A stretch of 64,000 bases of DNA. Origin: Tessaracoccus aquimaris. GTDB taxonomy: Bacteria > Actinomycetota > Actinomycetes > Propionibacteriales > Propionibacteriaceae. How positions within the stretch are numbered: the first letter of the stretch is position 1; every line of letters starts with the position of its first letter. Shown here one piece after another: positions 49,935 through 57,702 of the stretch. The stretch covers positions 62,001 to 126,000 of the forward strand of contig NZ_CP019606.1 of NCBI RefSeq assembly GCF_001997345.1. The letters run 5' to 3'. The position numbers and the translations under genes are program-made. A model generated the notes under the pieces. The model saw only the letters and a program-made list of their open reading frames with translations. It searched no databases and was not told the origin of the DNA.

Positions 49935-50972
49935 ATGACAACCTCCACCAGCACTCCAACCACCACCAAGAACCGGTTCGGCTTCCTCAAGGACCTCGAC
50001 CCGCAGATCATCCGGCTCGTCGTGATCCTCGCGGCCCTGCTGCTGTTCTTCATGATCACCCGCGGCGGCGCCTTCGTCCGCGTCTCCACCTGGCAGGCGA
50101 TGGGCGTCGCGTTCCCCGAGTTCGGCCTGATGGCGCTCGGCGTGATGCTCACCATGATCACCGGCGGCATCGACCTGTCCTCCGTCGGCATCGCGAACAT
50201 GACGGCGATCGCCTCGGCGACCGTGATGCTCTCGATGGCCCCGGCGGGCGCGACCCCCGGCCAGCAGGCGACCGCGATGGTCGTCGGCATCCTGATCTCG
50301 ATCGGGCTCGGCACCCTCGCGGGAGCGTTCAACGGCTTCCTCGTTGCGAAGGTGAAGATCCCTGCGATCCTCGTCACGCTCGGCACCCTCGAACTCTTCA
50401 CGGGCATCGCCATCGTGATGACGGCGGGCAAGCCGCTCAGCGGCCTGCCGATGATCTTCTCCGAGACGCTCGGCGGCAAGGTGATGAAGATCCCCATGCA
50501 GTTGATCATCTTCGTGATCGTCGCCGTCATCATCGGCGTCATCCTCAGCAGGACGTCCTTCGGGGCGAAGCTCTACATGCTCGGCTCGAACGCCACCGCC
50601 GCCAAGTTCAGTGGGCTGAACTCCGGCAGCCTGCTGATCCGCACCTACGCCCTCTCCGGCATGTGCGCGGGCGTCGCGGGCCTCGTGATGATGGCCAACT
50701 ACAACTCCGCGAAGGCCGACTACGGCAGCACCTACACACTGCTGACGGTGCTGATCGTCGTGCTCGGCGGCGTCAGCCCGCTCGGCGGCAGCGGCAAGCT
50801 GATCGGCGTCGTGTTGGCGATCACGGTGCTGCAGATCCTGCAGTCCGGGCTGAACATGTTCCCGCAGGTCAGCAACTTCTACCTGCCGCTGATCTGGGGC
50901 GCGACGCTGCTGCTGGCCATCAGCATCCCGAACATCACAGCGACACTGAGAAAGCTCACGAAGAAGGACTGA
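49935..50972 (+). CDS. Sugar ABC transporter permease 2 (RbsC-like)
   Basis: 345 residues of the same BPD_transp_2 family: MLTMITGGIDLSSVGIANMT, VKIPAILVTLGTLELFTGIA and the coupling loop MLGSNATAAKFSGLNSGSLL. GAAAGGAAAG precedes ATG 49935. It is followed after 5 bases by the isomerase gene. Confidence 0.92.
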   Translation: MTTSTSTPTTTKNRFGFLKDLDPQIIRLVVILAALLLFFMITRGGAFVRVSTWQAMGVAFPEFGLMALGVMLTMITGGIDLSSVGIANMTAIASATVMLSMAPAGATPGQQATAMVVGILISIGLGTLAGAFNGFLVAKVKIPAILVTLGTLELFTGIAIVMTAGKPLSGLPMIFSETLGGKVMKIPMQLIIFVIVAVIIGVILSRTSFGAKLYMLGSNATAAKFSGLNSGSLLIRTYALSGMCAGVAGLVMMANYNSAKADYGSTYTLLTVLIVVLGGVSPLGGSGKLIGVVLAITVLQILQSGLNMFPQVSNFYLPLIWGATLLLAISIPNITATLRKLTKKD

Positions 50973-50977
50973 TTGCA

Positions 50978-51541
50978 ATGAAGACCACCAAGGACAAGCA
51001 GGTCGTCGTCGGAGCCGACTTCGCCGGCTTCCCGCTGAAGGAGTACGTCAAGCGGCACCTGGTCGACAACGGCTGGGAGGTCACCGACCTGACGCCCGAT
51101 CCCGACACCACCCCGATGTACCACCGGGTCGGGTTCCTGATCGGCTCGAAGATCGCGGAGGGCGAGTTCGAGAAGGCGCTCGCGTTCTGCGGCACCGGCA
51201 TGGGCATCCACGTCGCCGCCAGCAAGGTGCCCCATGTGCACGCCGCCGTCGCGGAGAGCGTCAAGGCGGCCAAGCGGGCCGCGGCCGCCAACGGTTGCAA
51301 CGTGCTCGCCATGGGCGGCTTCTGGATCGCACCCCGACTGGGGCAGGCCATGGCCGACGCGTTCCTGCAGTCGAACCTGGGGGACGGCTACGAGGACTGG
51401 GACGGGTTCTACGACTACCACAAGCTCGGCTTCGACGAGACCGAGAACTTCGACTACGAGGCCTACAAGGCCAACGGGTTCGAGGTCGTCGAGCCGGGCA
51501 CCGTCGAGATGGGACCCGAGCCGACGCGGCTCGCGTTCTGA
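50978..51541 (+). CDS. RpiB/LacA-family sugar-phosphate isomerase with C-terminal extension
   Basis: 187 residues against about 150 for RpiB. VVVGADFAGFPLKEYVKRHL is the N-terminal block (RpiB has GxDHAG; here His is Phe), and the catalytic Cys is in AFCGTGMGIHVAASKVP. A tail of about 45 residues rich in Tyr, Asp and Glu (YEDWDGFYDYHKLGFDETE) follows. Related proteins isomerise tetrulose or pentulose phosphates in polyol catabolism. The operon supplies uptake but no kinase, so the phosphorylated substrate must come from elsewhere. Function beyond the family is inference. Confidence 0.85.
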   Translation: MKTTKDKQVVVGADFAGFPLKEYVKRHLVDNGWEVTDLTPDPDTTPMYHRVGFLIGSKIAEGEFEKALAFCGTGMGIHVAASKVPHVHAAVAESVKAAKRAAAANGCNVLAMGGFWIAPRLGQAMADAFLQSNLGDGYEDWDGFYDYHKLGFDETENFDYEAYKANGFEVVEPGTVEMGPEPTRLAF

Positions 51542-51554
51542 TCCACGCACGACG

Positions 51555-51584
51555 AGGGGCGGGTGGCAATCGCCACCCGCCCCT
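51555..51584. terminator. Bidirectional terminator after the sugar operon
   Basis: A 13-bp GC-rich stem (AGGGGCGGGTGGC and complement) with an AATC loop, followed by TT, lies between the convergent isomerase and amidotransferase-fold genes. Confidence 0.8.
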
Positions 51585-51596
51585 TTGCGCGTCGTC

Positions 51597-52343
51597 TCAG
51601 GCGCCGGCGAGCCAGTCGACCGAGCGTCCGAAGAGGTGGGCGTAGCCGGGCCACGCCATGAACTCTTCGGGTGCCCAGTGCGGGGAGATGTCGGAGGCGT
51701 AGGCGAGCGTGCGGCCCTTGCCGTACTCGCGCACGGCAAGCAGCGGCCTGCCCTCCACCTCGGCGAGCACCCGCGCGTCGTCGCGGGGGGTGAGCTTCTG
51801 GTAGCCGAGGATCGCGGGCCAGGTGGCGTCCAGGCCGGCGGTGATCGGGTGGTCGGCGTCGGTCACGACACCCTCCACGCCCTCAGGCGTCTCGACGCGG
51901 TCGTCGTAGGGGAGGATCGTCACCGGCAGCACCTCCTCGACGGCGGTGTCGTGGTAGTTGGCCTTCGCCTGGAAGCCCTGGAAGCTCAGGTAGCCGCCCG
52001 CCATCATGAGACCGCCGCCGCCGTCGACCCACTCGCGCAGCAGTTTCAGCCGGTTGGGGGCCCGCAGGCCCTCCTCGAAGACCTGCGGGGGAAGAAGCAG
52101 GCTGTTGGCGCCGATGTCGGAGAGGATGACGACGTCGTAGGCTCCGAGCTCCTCCAGCGTCAGCGGGAAGTCGGCCGCCACATCGTGCGAGCGCAGGTGC
52201 GTCACCTCGTGGCCCTCCGCTGCCAGCGCCTCGAGCAGTCGGGCGCACCCGATGTGCACCTGTGTGTGCGGGAAGGCGTCGTAACCCTTGTGGTCGACGA
52301 CGGCACTGATCCAGGACTCTCCTGCCAGCAGCACCTTGGCCAT
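51597..52343 (-). CDS. Glutamine-amidotransferase-fold cytoplasmic protein
   Basis: 248 residues from ATG 52343, with AGGAG upstream. MAKVLLAGESWISAVVDHKG, then GAYDVVILSDIGANSLLLPP and WVDGGGGLMMAGGYLSFQGF match a class of putative GATase1-like proteins related to ThuA. There is no nucleophilic Cys at the usual elbow (AGGYLSF), so it is probably not an active amidotransferase. Members often occur beside sugar or polyol catabolic operons, as here, but their role is unknown. Confidence 0.75.
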   Translation of the reverse strand: MAKVLLAGESWISAVVDHKGYDAFPHTQVHIGCARLLEALAAEGHEVTHLRSHDVAADFPLTLEELGAYDVVILSDIGANSLLLPPQVFEEGLRAPNRLKLLREWVDGGGGLMMAGGYLSFQGFQAKANYHDTAVEEVLPVTILPYDDRVETPEGVEGVVTDADHPITAGLDATWPAILGYQKLTPRDDARVLAEVEGRPLLAVREYGKGRTLAYASDISPHWAPEEFMAWPGYAHLFGRSVDWLAGA

Positions 52344-52397
52344 GGCGTCTCCTTGCGTGACGGTGTCGCTGCGGTGCGACGGGGGTCTCACAAGGCT

Positions 52398-52433
52398 AGC
52401 GGCCCCGGCCTCCGAGGGGAGACCGGGGCCGCT
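52398..52433 (-). terminator. Terminator hairpin of the Gly/Tyr-repeat protein gene
   Basis: An 11-bp stem AGCGGCCCCGG / CCGGGGCCGCT with a 14-base loop lies just past the stop codon at 52447. Confidence 0.65.
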
Positions 52434-52446
52434 GCCGTGGACTGGC

Positions 52447-53421
52447 TCAGGCGTTCTTGGCCGCGATGGCGTCGGCGACCGCCGCGACATCGGGGATCTT
52501 GATGGCGCTGTCGCTTCCGCCGATCATGACGACGCCGAACTCCTTCGTCGAGACGAAGCAGGTCGCCATGTCGGTACTGGTGCCACACGCGACGCGATCG
52601 CCGCTGGACTTCACCTTGTCGGCGAGGCCCAGCGACCACGTTTCGACGTCCAGGTCGTCACCAAAGGCCATCACGGTCATCTGCCCCGGGGTGCCCTGCT
52701 TCTCGTAGACGACGAAGACGTCGGCGATGGTGCTGGCCTTCCACCCGTTGACGTCGGCCGGGATGTCGTCGAGGGAGATCTCGGGCATTTCACCTGGATC
52801 GGTTCCCGGCTCGCTCGGCTGGGGGGCCGGCTCGCTCGGCTGGGGCGCTGGCTCGCTGGGCTGCGGCGCGGGCTCGCTGGGCTGAGGCTCCGGCTCCGTC
52901 GGCTTGGGCGAGGGCTTGTCAGTCGGCTTGGGCTGCGCCTGTGTCGAGGTCGGCTTGGGCTCGGCCGCCCCGCCGTCGCCCCTGGTGAGGAAGAAGATGA
53001 CAACGCCGATGATGCCGATCAGCAGGATCGCGCCACCGATGATCAGCGGCAGCTTGGAGCCGCCACCGCCGCCGCCCTGAGGGCCTCCGCCGCCCTGCGT
53101 GAAGGCCTGCGTTTGGTCGTAGGACTGCTGAGAGCCCTGGTAGCCCTGGCCACCCTGGGGATAGCCGCCCTGCTGGTAGCCGCCCTGGCCGCCCTGTCCG
53201 TAGCCGCCCTGACCGCTCTGCGGGTAACCGCCCTGGCCGCCTTGGCCGTAGCCGCCCTGGGCGCCTTGGCCGCCCTGGGGGTATCCGCCGCCTTGGCCGT
53301 AGCCGCCCTGGCCGCCTTGGCCGCCCTGCGGGTATCCGCCGCCCTGGCCGTAGCCTCCCTGACCGCCTTGACCGCCCTGCGGGTATCCACCCTGGCCGCC
53401 GTTCCAACTCTGATTGCTCAT
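52447..53421 (-). CDS. Gly/Tyr/Gln-repeat single-pass membrane protein
   Basis: 324 residues. Residues about 5-110 are low-complexity repeats of GGYPQGGQGGQGGYGQGG type. Residues about 125-150 (KLPLIIGGAILLIGIIGVVIFF) form one membrane helix followed by LTRGDGG. A Pro/Glu/Ser/Lys linker has four near-identical EPAPQPS units. A C-terminal extracellular domain of about 100 residues (ISLDDIPADVNGWKASTIAD, VACGTSTDMATCFVSTKEFG) follows, possibly with one disulfide between its two Cys. With a cytoplasmic repeat tail and an outer domain, it could be a sensor or scaffold. No family recognised. GAGGAGGG precedes ATG 53421. Confidence 0.72.
   Translation of the reverse strand: MSNQSWNGGQGGYPQGGQGGQGGYGQGGGYPQGGQGGQGGYGQGGGYPQGGQGAQGGYGQGGQGGYPQSGQGGYGQGGQGGYQQGGYPQGGQGYQGSQQSYDQTQAFTQGGGGPQGGGGGGSKLPLIIGGAILLIGIIGVVIFFLTRGDGGAAEPKPTSTQAQPKPTDKPSPKPTEPEPQPSEPAPQPSEPAPQPSEPAPQPSEPGTDPGEMPEISLDDIPADVNGWKASTIADVFVVYEKQGTPGQMTVMAFGDDLDVETWSLGLADKVKSSGDRVACGTSTDMATCFVSTKEFGVVMIGGSDSAIKIPDVAAVADAIAAKNA
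53115..53415 (-). repeat. Low-complexity Gly/Tyr/Gln/Pro-coding tandem repeats
   Basis: Imperfect repeats of about 15 to 51 bases containing CCGCCCTGGCCGCCTTGGCC-like units encode the N-terminal part of the protein 52447-53421. The units keep the reading frame (multiples of 3), so copy-number change would alter only the tail length. Confidence 0.7.
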
Positions 53422-53514
53422 ATGCCCTCCTCGTGCGCCACAAGACTACGGTGCGGCCTGGTCAGTACCGTCACCGTTCCGCGCCCCGCGCACCCTCTTC
53501 CTTCACCGCTGGCC

Positions 53515-53520
53515 TAGAGT
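53515..53520 (+). promoter_or_regulatory. -10 element of leaderless promoter for pabC
   Basis: TAGAGT is 6 bases before ATG 53527. Confidence 0.55.
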
Positions 53521-53526
53521 CGGGCC

Positions 53527-54374
53527 ATGGCAATCACGATGGTCGCGCTGCTCGACGGAACCCTCATTGACCCGGCTCAGCCCATCGTCAGGGCGGACGA
53601 CCAGGGCGTCGTCCGCGGTGACGGTGTCTTCGACGCCCTGCTGGCGGTCGACGGCGAGGCGCGCGACCTGGAGGCGCACCTTGACCGCCTGGGCGTCTCG
53701 GCAGGGCTTCTCCACCTACCCGCCCCCGACCGGGCAGGCTTCGGCCGCGCCGTCGACGCCGTCCTCGCGGCCTGGGATTGGGCCGCCTCGCCCGAGGCGG
53801 TGCTGCGGATGATCCACACCCGGGGGCCGAGGGCATCGAGGAGCCCAACGGGTGGGTGATGGCCGCCCCACTCGACGCCGCCTCGCGCAGGCAGCGCACT
53901 GAGGGGGTGCGGGTGCTGCTGCTCGACCGCGGCTTCGACGGCACCCAGATCGCCGACCTGCCGTGGCTGCTGCCAGGAGCCAAGTCGCTGTCCTACGGGA
54001 TCAACATGGCCGCCAAACGCTACGCGGTCGCCAACGGGGCCGACGACGTCGTGTTCACCACCCCAGAGCGGGCGCTGCTCGAGGGCCCCACCTCCTCGGT
54101 GGTGCTCGACCTCGACGGCGAACTCGTCACCCCTCCGCTGGACGGCATCCTTCGCTCCATCACCATCGACGACCTGGCCACCGCCGCAGAGTCGGCGGGC
54201 CTCACCATGCGGTTCGCGCCGCTGCACGCCGACGACTTCGCCCGCTGCCGAGGCGCATGGCTGCTCTCCAGCGGACGCATCCTCGCCCGCATCACGCACG
54301 TCGACGGGGACCCGCTACCAACCTCGCCGCTGAACGCCGACCTGGTCACACTGCTGGACGTGCCCGGCGCATGA
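53527..54374 (+). pseudogene. pabC: Aminodeoxychorismate lyase-like class IV aminotransferase (frameshifted as sequenced)
   Basis: A fold-type IV PLP protein. IVRADDQGVVRGDGVFDALLAV is the N-terminal block; the PLP Lys is in LLPGAKSLSYGINMAAKRYA; EGPTSSVVLDLDGELVTPPL is the phosphate-binding region. The first frame ends after RMIHTRGP and the sequence EGIEEPNGWVMAAPLDA continues in another frame; one G is missing near 53829 (ggccgagggc for ggccggagggc). Corrected length about 282 residues. PabC makes p-aminobenzoate for folate; a branched-chain or D-amino acid aminotransferase role cannot be excluded. Overlaps the glycosylase start (ATGA). Confidence 0.85.
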
Positions 54375-54991
54375 GCCTCGTCCCCTCCGACATCGCCTAC
54401 GGCGACCTGCCGGGGGAGGCGCGCCGGCTGCTGGACAAGGTCGCGGCGCGCGCCCGAGGGCTGCTCGGCGCCCATCTGAGCGTCGAACGCGACGACGGCC
54501 GCGTCACGGCCCGGATCATGGAGGTCGAGGCCTACGGCGGCGGGTTCGACCCGGGCTCACACGCCTACCGCGGGCCTTCCGCCCGCAACGCGGCGATGTT
54601 CGGCCCGCCGCTGCACGCCTACGTCTACCGCCACATGGGGCTGCACACCTGCTTCAACGTGGTCGTCGCCGTCGACGGCACCCCCACCGGGGTGCTGATC
54701 CGTGCGGGAGAGATCGTCGAGGGCCTCGAGGCGGCGCGCGCCAGGCGCTCGGCAAAGGGGCGCACCCGCTCCGACAACGACCTGGCCGCGGGGCCCGCCC
54801 GGCTGACCGTCGCGCTCGGCATCACGCTCGCCGACGTCGGGGCACCTCTTGACGGCAGCACGGGGATCACCTTGACGCCGCGTCCCGGCCCTGAGCCGAC
54901 GATCGCCTCCGGCCCCCGCATCGGGCTCGGAAAGGCGACCGACTTTCCGCTGCGGTTCTGGATCGAGGGGGATCCGAGCGTCTCGCGCTGA
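54371..54991 (+). CDS. 3-methyladenine DNA glycosylase (AAG/MPG family)
   Basis: 206 residues, the size of bacterial AAG. The catalytic Glu lies in ARIMEVEAYGGGFDPGSHAY; RNAAMFGPPLHAYVYRHMG and HTCFNVV follow, then GVLIRAGEIVEGLEAARARR and LAAGPARLTVALGIT, all AAG family blocks. It excises alkylated purines in base-excision repair. Coupled by ATGA overlap to the PabC-like gene, a pairing without an obvious functional reason. Confidence 0.92.
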   Translation: MSLVPSDIAYGDLPGEARRLLDKVAARARGLLGAHLSVERDDGRVTARIMEVEAYGGGFDPGSHAYRGPSARNAAMFGPPLHAYVYRHMGLHTCFNVVVAVDGTPTGVLIRAGEIVEGLEAARARRSAKGRTRSDNDLAAGPARLTVALGITLADVGAPLDGSTGITLTPRPGPEPTIASGPRIGLGKATDFPLRFWIEGDPSVSR

Positions 54992-55070
54992 GCCGCGCTT
55001 CGTGACCTCTGGACCTCTGACGAGGTCTTTGGCACAGTGGTGTCACCGCCATCGCTTGTCAGGAGGTCAC

Positions 55071-55430
55071 ATGGACCTGAGTTCGGTTCCCCTGTGGCCC
55101 ACCGCGCTGCTCGCCTGCGTGGTGCTCGCAGACGCCGCGATGTCGCTGCGGCCGCCCGGATTCATCCGCGACTGCCTCGACGGGGTCCGCTTTCCGCGCG
55201 ACTGGTGGTGGCTGCTGATCTACGTGAAACTTCTCGCGGTCGCCGGTCTGGTCGCCGGCTTCTGGCTGCCCGGGATCGGAGTGGCCGCGAACGTGGGCGT
55301 CGTCGCCTACTTCGTCGCCGCCGTGATCGCGCACGTCCGGGCCCGGTTCTACGGCCGCGTCTTCTTCGTCAACTGTCTCGGCATGCTGGCGCTCGCCTTG
55401 GCGACCCTCGCGCTGACGCTGCTGCTGTGA
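55071..55430 (+). CDS. DoxX-like small membrane protein
   Basis: 119 residues with four predicted helices (LWPTALLACVVLADAAMS; WWWLLIYVKLLAVAGLVAGFW; GVAANVGVVAYFVAAVIAHV; FFVNCLGMLALALATLALTLL). The layout and the RARFYGR loop resemble DoxX-family membrane proteins. A strong AGGAGGT precedes ATG 55071. Function unknown. Confidence 0.75.
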   Translation: MDLSSVPLWPTALLACVVLADAAMSLRPPGFIRDCLDGVRFPRDWWWLLIYVKLLAVAGLVAGFWLPGIGVAANVGVVAYFVAAVIAHVRARFYGRVFFVNCLGMLALALATLALTLLL

Positions 55431-55442
55431 GGCCCGGGGCGC

Positions 55443-56609
55443 TCAGCCCTGGAAGTCGAGGATCCGCTCGATGGCCTCCGCGATGGCCCCGGGACCCGCG
55501 GCGAAGCTGATCCGCACCGTCCGATGGCCGTTGGCCGCGTCAAAGTCGGTGCCGGGCGTGAGCGCGACGCCCGTGGCATCGAGCAGCGCCGCCGCGTACG
55601 CGCTCGAGTCGGCGTACCTGTCGAGTTGTGGGCCCAGATCCGCGTAGTAGTAGAAGGCGCCGTCCGCGGGCGCCGCGACGCCCCAGCCCAGCCTGTCGTG
55701 CGCTCCGAGCAGCAGCCTGCGGGCCTCGGCGAAGCCCTCCAGCGCCGCGTCGCACTCGGCGTAACTCGCCTGCGTGAACGCCTCGAGCGCGGCGTGCTGG
55801 GCGGGCGCGGGCGGGCAGAGCGCCAGGTTGCCCGCCAGTGCGTCGACGGCCTCGACCAGGCCGGGCGGCAGCACCAGCCATCCCAGCCGCCAGCCCGTCA
55901 TGCCCCAGTACTTGCTGAACGACGACACCACCAGCGCGCCGTCGCCGAACTCGAGCGCCGAGACGCCACGGGAACCGGCATAGGTCACGCCGTGGTAGAT
56001 CTCGTCGCTGACCAGCAGCACGTCGTGCTCCGCGCACCAGGCGGTGAGTGCGGCCAACTCGTCGCGCGTCACCATGGTGCCGGTCGGGTTGGCCGGGGAG
56101 GCGAGGATCAGGCCGCGGAGCGGGGAGCGGGCGTGTTCGGCGGCCACCTGTTCGACCGTCGGCTGGAACCGCACCTCGGGTCCGCAGTCGAGGTCGACGA
56201 CCCGGCAGCCGAGCGAGGAGAGGATGTTGCGGTAGGCCGGGTACCCGGGCCGTGCGAGCGCCACGGCGTCGCCGTGGTCGAACGCGGCGAGGAAGGCCAG
56301 CAGGAAGCCCCCCGATGAGCCGGTCGTGATGGCGAACCGGCGGGGGTCGACGTCGAGGCCGTACCAGCGCCGGTAGTGGCCGGCCAGGGCCTCGCGCAGC
56401 GGCGCGATGCCAAGGGCCGGTGTGTAGCCGAACGGCGTCCCGGCCGCATGCAGTTCCGCGGCCGCACGGTTGACGTCGGAGGGAGCGCCGCCCGCCGGTT
56501 CGCCCGCGCACAGCGAGATCACGTCGCGACCCGACGCGCGCAGCCGGGCGACCCTGTCCAGCACCGTCATCACCTCGAACGGCGGAACCTCGGATCGCAT
56601 GGACGGCAT
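55443..56609 (-). CDS. Class I/II pyridoxal-phosphate aminotransferase
   Basis: 388 residues. The PLP lysine is in SFSKYWGMTGWRLGWLVLPP; other fold-type I blocks are TTGSSGGFLLAFLAAFDHGD, LASPANPTGTMVTRDELAAL and LVSDEIYHGVTY. The N-terminal ISLCAGEPAGGAPSDVNRAA differs from the usual GEPDFxTP. Likely an aspartate or aromatic-type aminotransferase; the substrate cannot be told. ATG 56609 has a leaderless-type -10 box 6 bases upstream. Confidence 0.9.
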   Translation of the reverse strand: MPSMRSEVPPFEVMTVLDRVARLRASGRDVISLCAGEPAGGAPSDVNRAAAELHAAGTPFGYTPALGIAPLREALAGHYRRWYGLDVDPRRFAITTGSSGGFLLAFLAAFDHGDAVALARPGYPAYRNILSSLGCRVVDLDCGPEVRFQPTVEQVAAEHARSPLRGLILASPANPTGTMVTRDELAALTAWCAEHDVLLVSDEIYHGVTYAGSRGVSALEFGDGALVVSSFSKYWGMTGWRLGWLVLPPGLVEAVDALAGNLALCPPAPAQHAALEAFTQASYAECDAALEGFAEARRLLLGAHDRLGWGVAAPADGAFYYYADLGPQLDRYADSSAYAAALLDATGVALTPGTDFDAANGHRTVRISFAAGPGAIAEAIERILDFQG

Positions 56610-56615
56610 GGGCCG

Positions 56616-56621
56616 AGGCTA
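56616..56621 (-). promoter_or_regulatory. -10 element of leaderless promoter for the aminotransferase
   Basis: Minus strand TAGCCT, 6 bases before ATG 56609. Confidence 0.5.
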
Positions 56622-56733
56622 CCGCGCGGTTGCCGGGCCCCGAGAGGCCGACCGTGAGGCGCGCCGAGCCCGCGGACCACCGGTCGATCCTGTCCGCCCC
56701 CGCCGCGGAGAGTGCCATCCGGGGCGGCGCCGA

Positions 56734-56739
56734 TAGAGT
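56734..56739 (+). promoter_or_regulatory. -10 element of leaderless promoter for purSQ
   Basis: TAGAGT is 6 bases before ATG 56746. Confidence 0.55.
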
Positions 56740-56745
56740 GAGGCC

Positions 56746-56985
56746 ATGCCACGCGTCGTTGTCAACGTCATGCCAAAGCCCGAGATCCTCGATCCGCAGG
56801 GAAAGGCCGTCACCGGGGCCCTTCAGCGGCTCGGTTTCCAGGGCCTCTCCGTGCGTCAGGGCAAGCGCTTCGAGGTCGAGGTCGACGGCGACGTCACGCC
56901 CGAGGTGCTCGCCCAGATCGAGCGGGCCGCCGAGACCCTGTTCGCCAACACGGTGATCGAGTCCTACGACGTGGTGACGAACTGA
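56746..56985 (+). CDS. purS: FGAM synthase subunit PurS
   Basis: 79 residues. [20 protein letters not shown], then [20 protein letters not shown] and a C-terminal [10 protein letters not shown], is the PurS fold. It bridges PurQ and PurL in the three-part FGAM synthase. Overlaps purQ by one base (TGATG). Confidence 0.95.
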   Translation: MPRVVVNVMPKPEILDPQGKAVTGALQRLGFQGLSVRQGKRFEVEVDGDVTPEVLAQIERAAETLFANTVIESYDVVTN

Positions 56986-57659
56986 TGCCGCGCATCGGCG
57001 TCGTCACGTTCCCAGGGTCGCTCGACGACCAGGACGCGCTGCGCGCCGTGCGGATCGCGGGCGCCGAGCCCGTGCCGCTGTGGCACGGCTCCGACTCGGT
57101 CGACGGCGTCGACGCGATCATCCTGCCCGGCGGCTTCTCCTACGGCGACTACCTGCGCTGCGGAGCCATCGCCCGCTTCAGCCCCGTGATGTCGACCGTC
57201 ATCGACGCGGCGAACAAGGGCATGCCCGTGCTCGGCATCTGCAACGGCTTCCAGGTGCTGTGCGAGGCTCACCTGCTCGAGGGCGCCATGATCCGCAACG
57301 CCGGGCAGCAGTTCGTCTGCCGCGACGAGCGACTCCGGGTCGAGACCGTCGACACCATCTGGACGTGCGCCTTCGAGAAGGGCGACGAGATCACCATCAC
57401 GCTGAAGAACGGTGAGGGCAACTACCAGGCCTCACCCGAGACGCTGAAGCGCCTCGAGGACAACGACCAGATCGTGTTCCGCTACCTCGACAACCCCAAC
57501 GGCTCCGCCAACGACATCGCGGGCATCACCAACGAGCGCGGCAACGTCGTCGGCCTGATGCCGCACCCGGAGCACAACGTCGAGGAGTTGACCTCCCCGA
57601 CCGTTGACGGGCTGAGGTTCTTCCAGTCGGTCCTGCAGTTCCTGTCCTCGCGCGTCTGA
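56985..57659 (+). CDS. purQ: FGAM synthase glutaminase subunit PurQ
   Basis: 224 residues, class I glutamine amidotransferase. The nucleophile is in [11 protein letters not shown], and the His-Glu pair in [33 protein letters not shown] and [17 protein letters not shown] are PurQ blocks. It feeds ammonia to PurL, encoded at 61779 after four other genes. Confidence 0.96.
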   Translation: MPRIGVVTFPGSLDDQDALRAVRIAGAEPVPLWHGSDSVDGVDAIILPGGFSYGDYLRCGAIARFSPVMSTVIDAANKGMPVLGICNGFQVLCEAHLLEGAMIRNAGQQFVCRDERLRVETVDTIWTCAFEKGDEITITLKNGEGNYQASPETLKRLEDNDQIVFRYLDNPNGSANDIAGITNERGNVVGLMPHPEHNVEELTSPTVDGLRFFQSVLQFLSSRV

Positions 57660-57702
57660 GGCGCCGACGCCGGGTTCGGCACCACACCTCGGGGGTGGTT
57701 GG

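Noticed and set aside
48878-50542. Long minus-strand frame opposite the sugar permeases
   Set aside because: No motif; its sequence is a complement of membrane-helix codons.
53115-53415. CRISPR-like or satellite repeat
   Set aside because: Repeats are imperfect, in frame and code for Gly/Tyr/Gln; there are no unique spacers.
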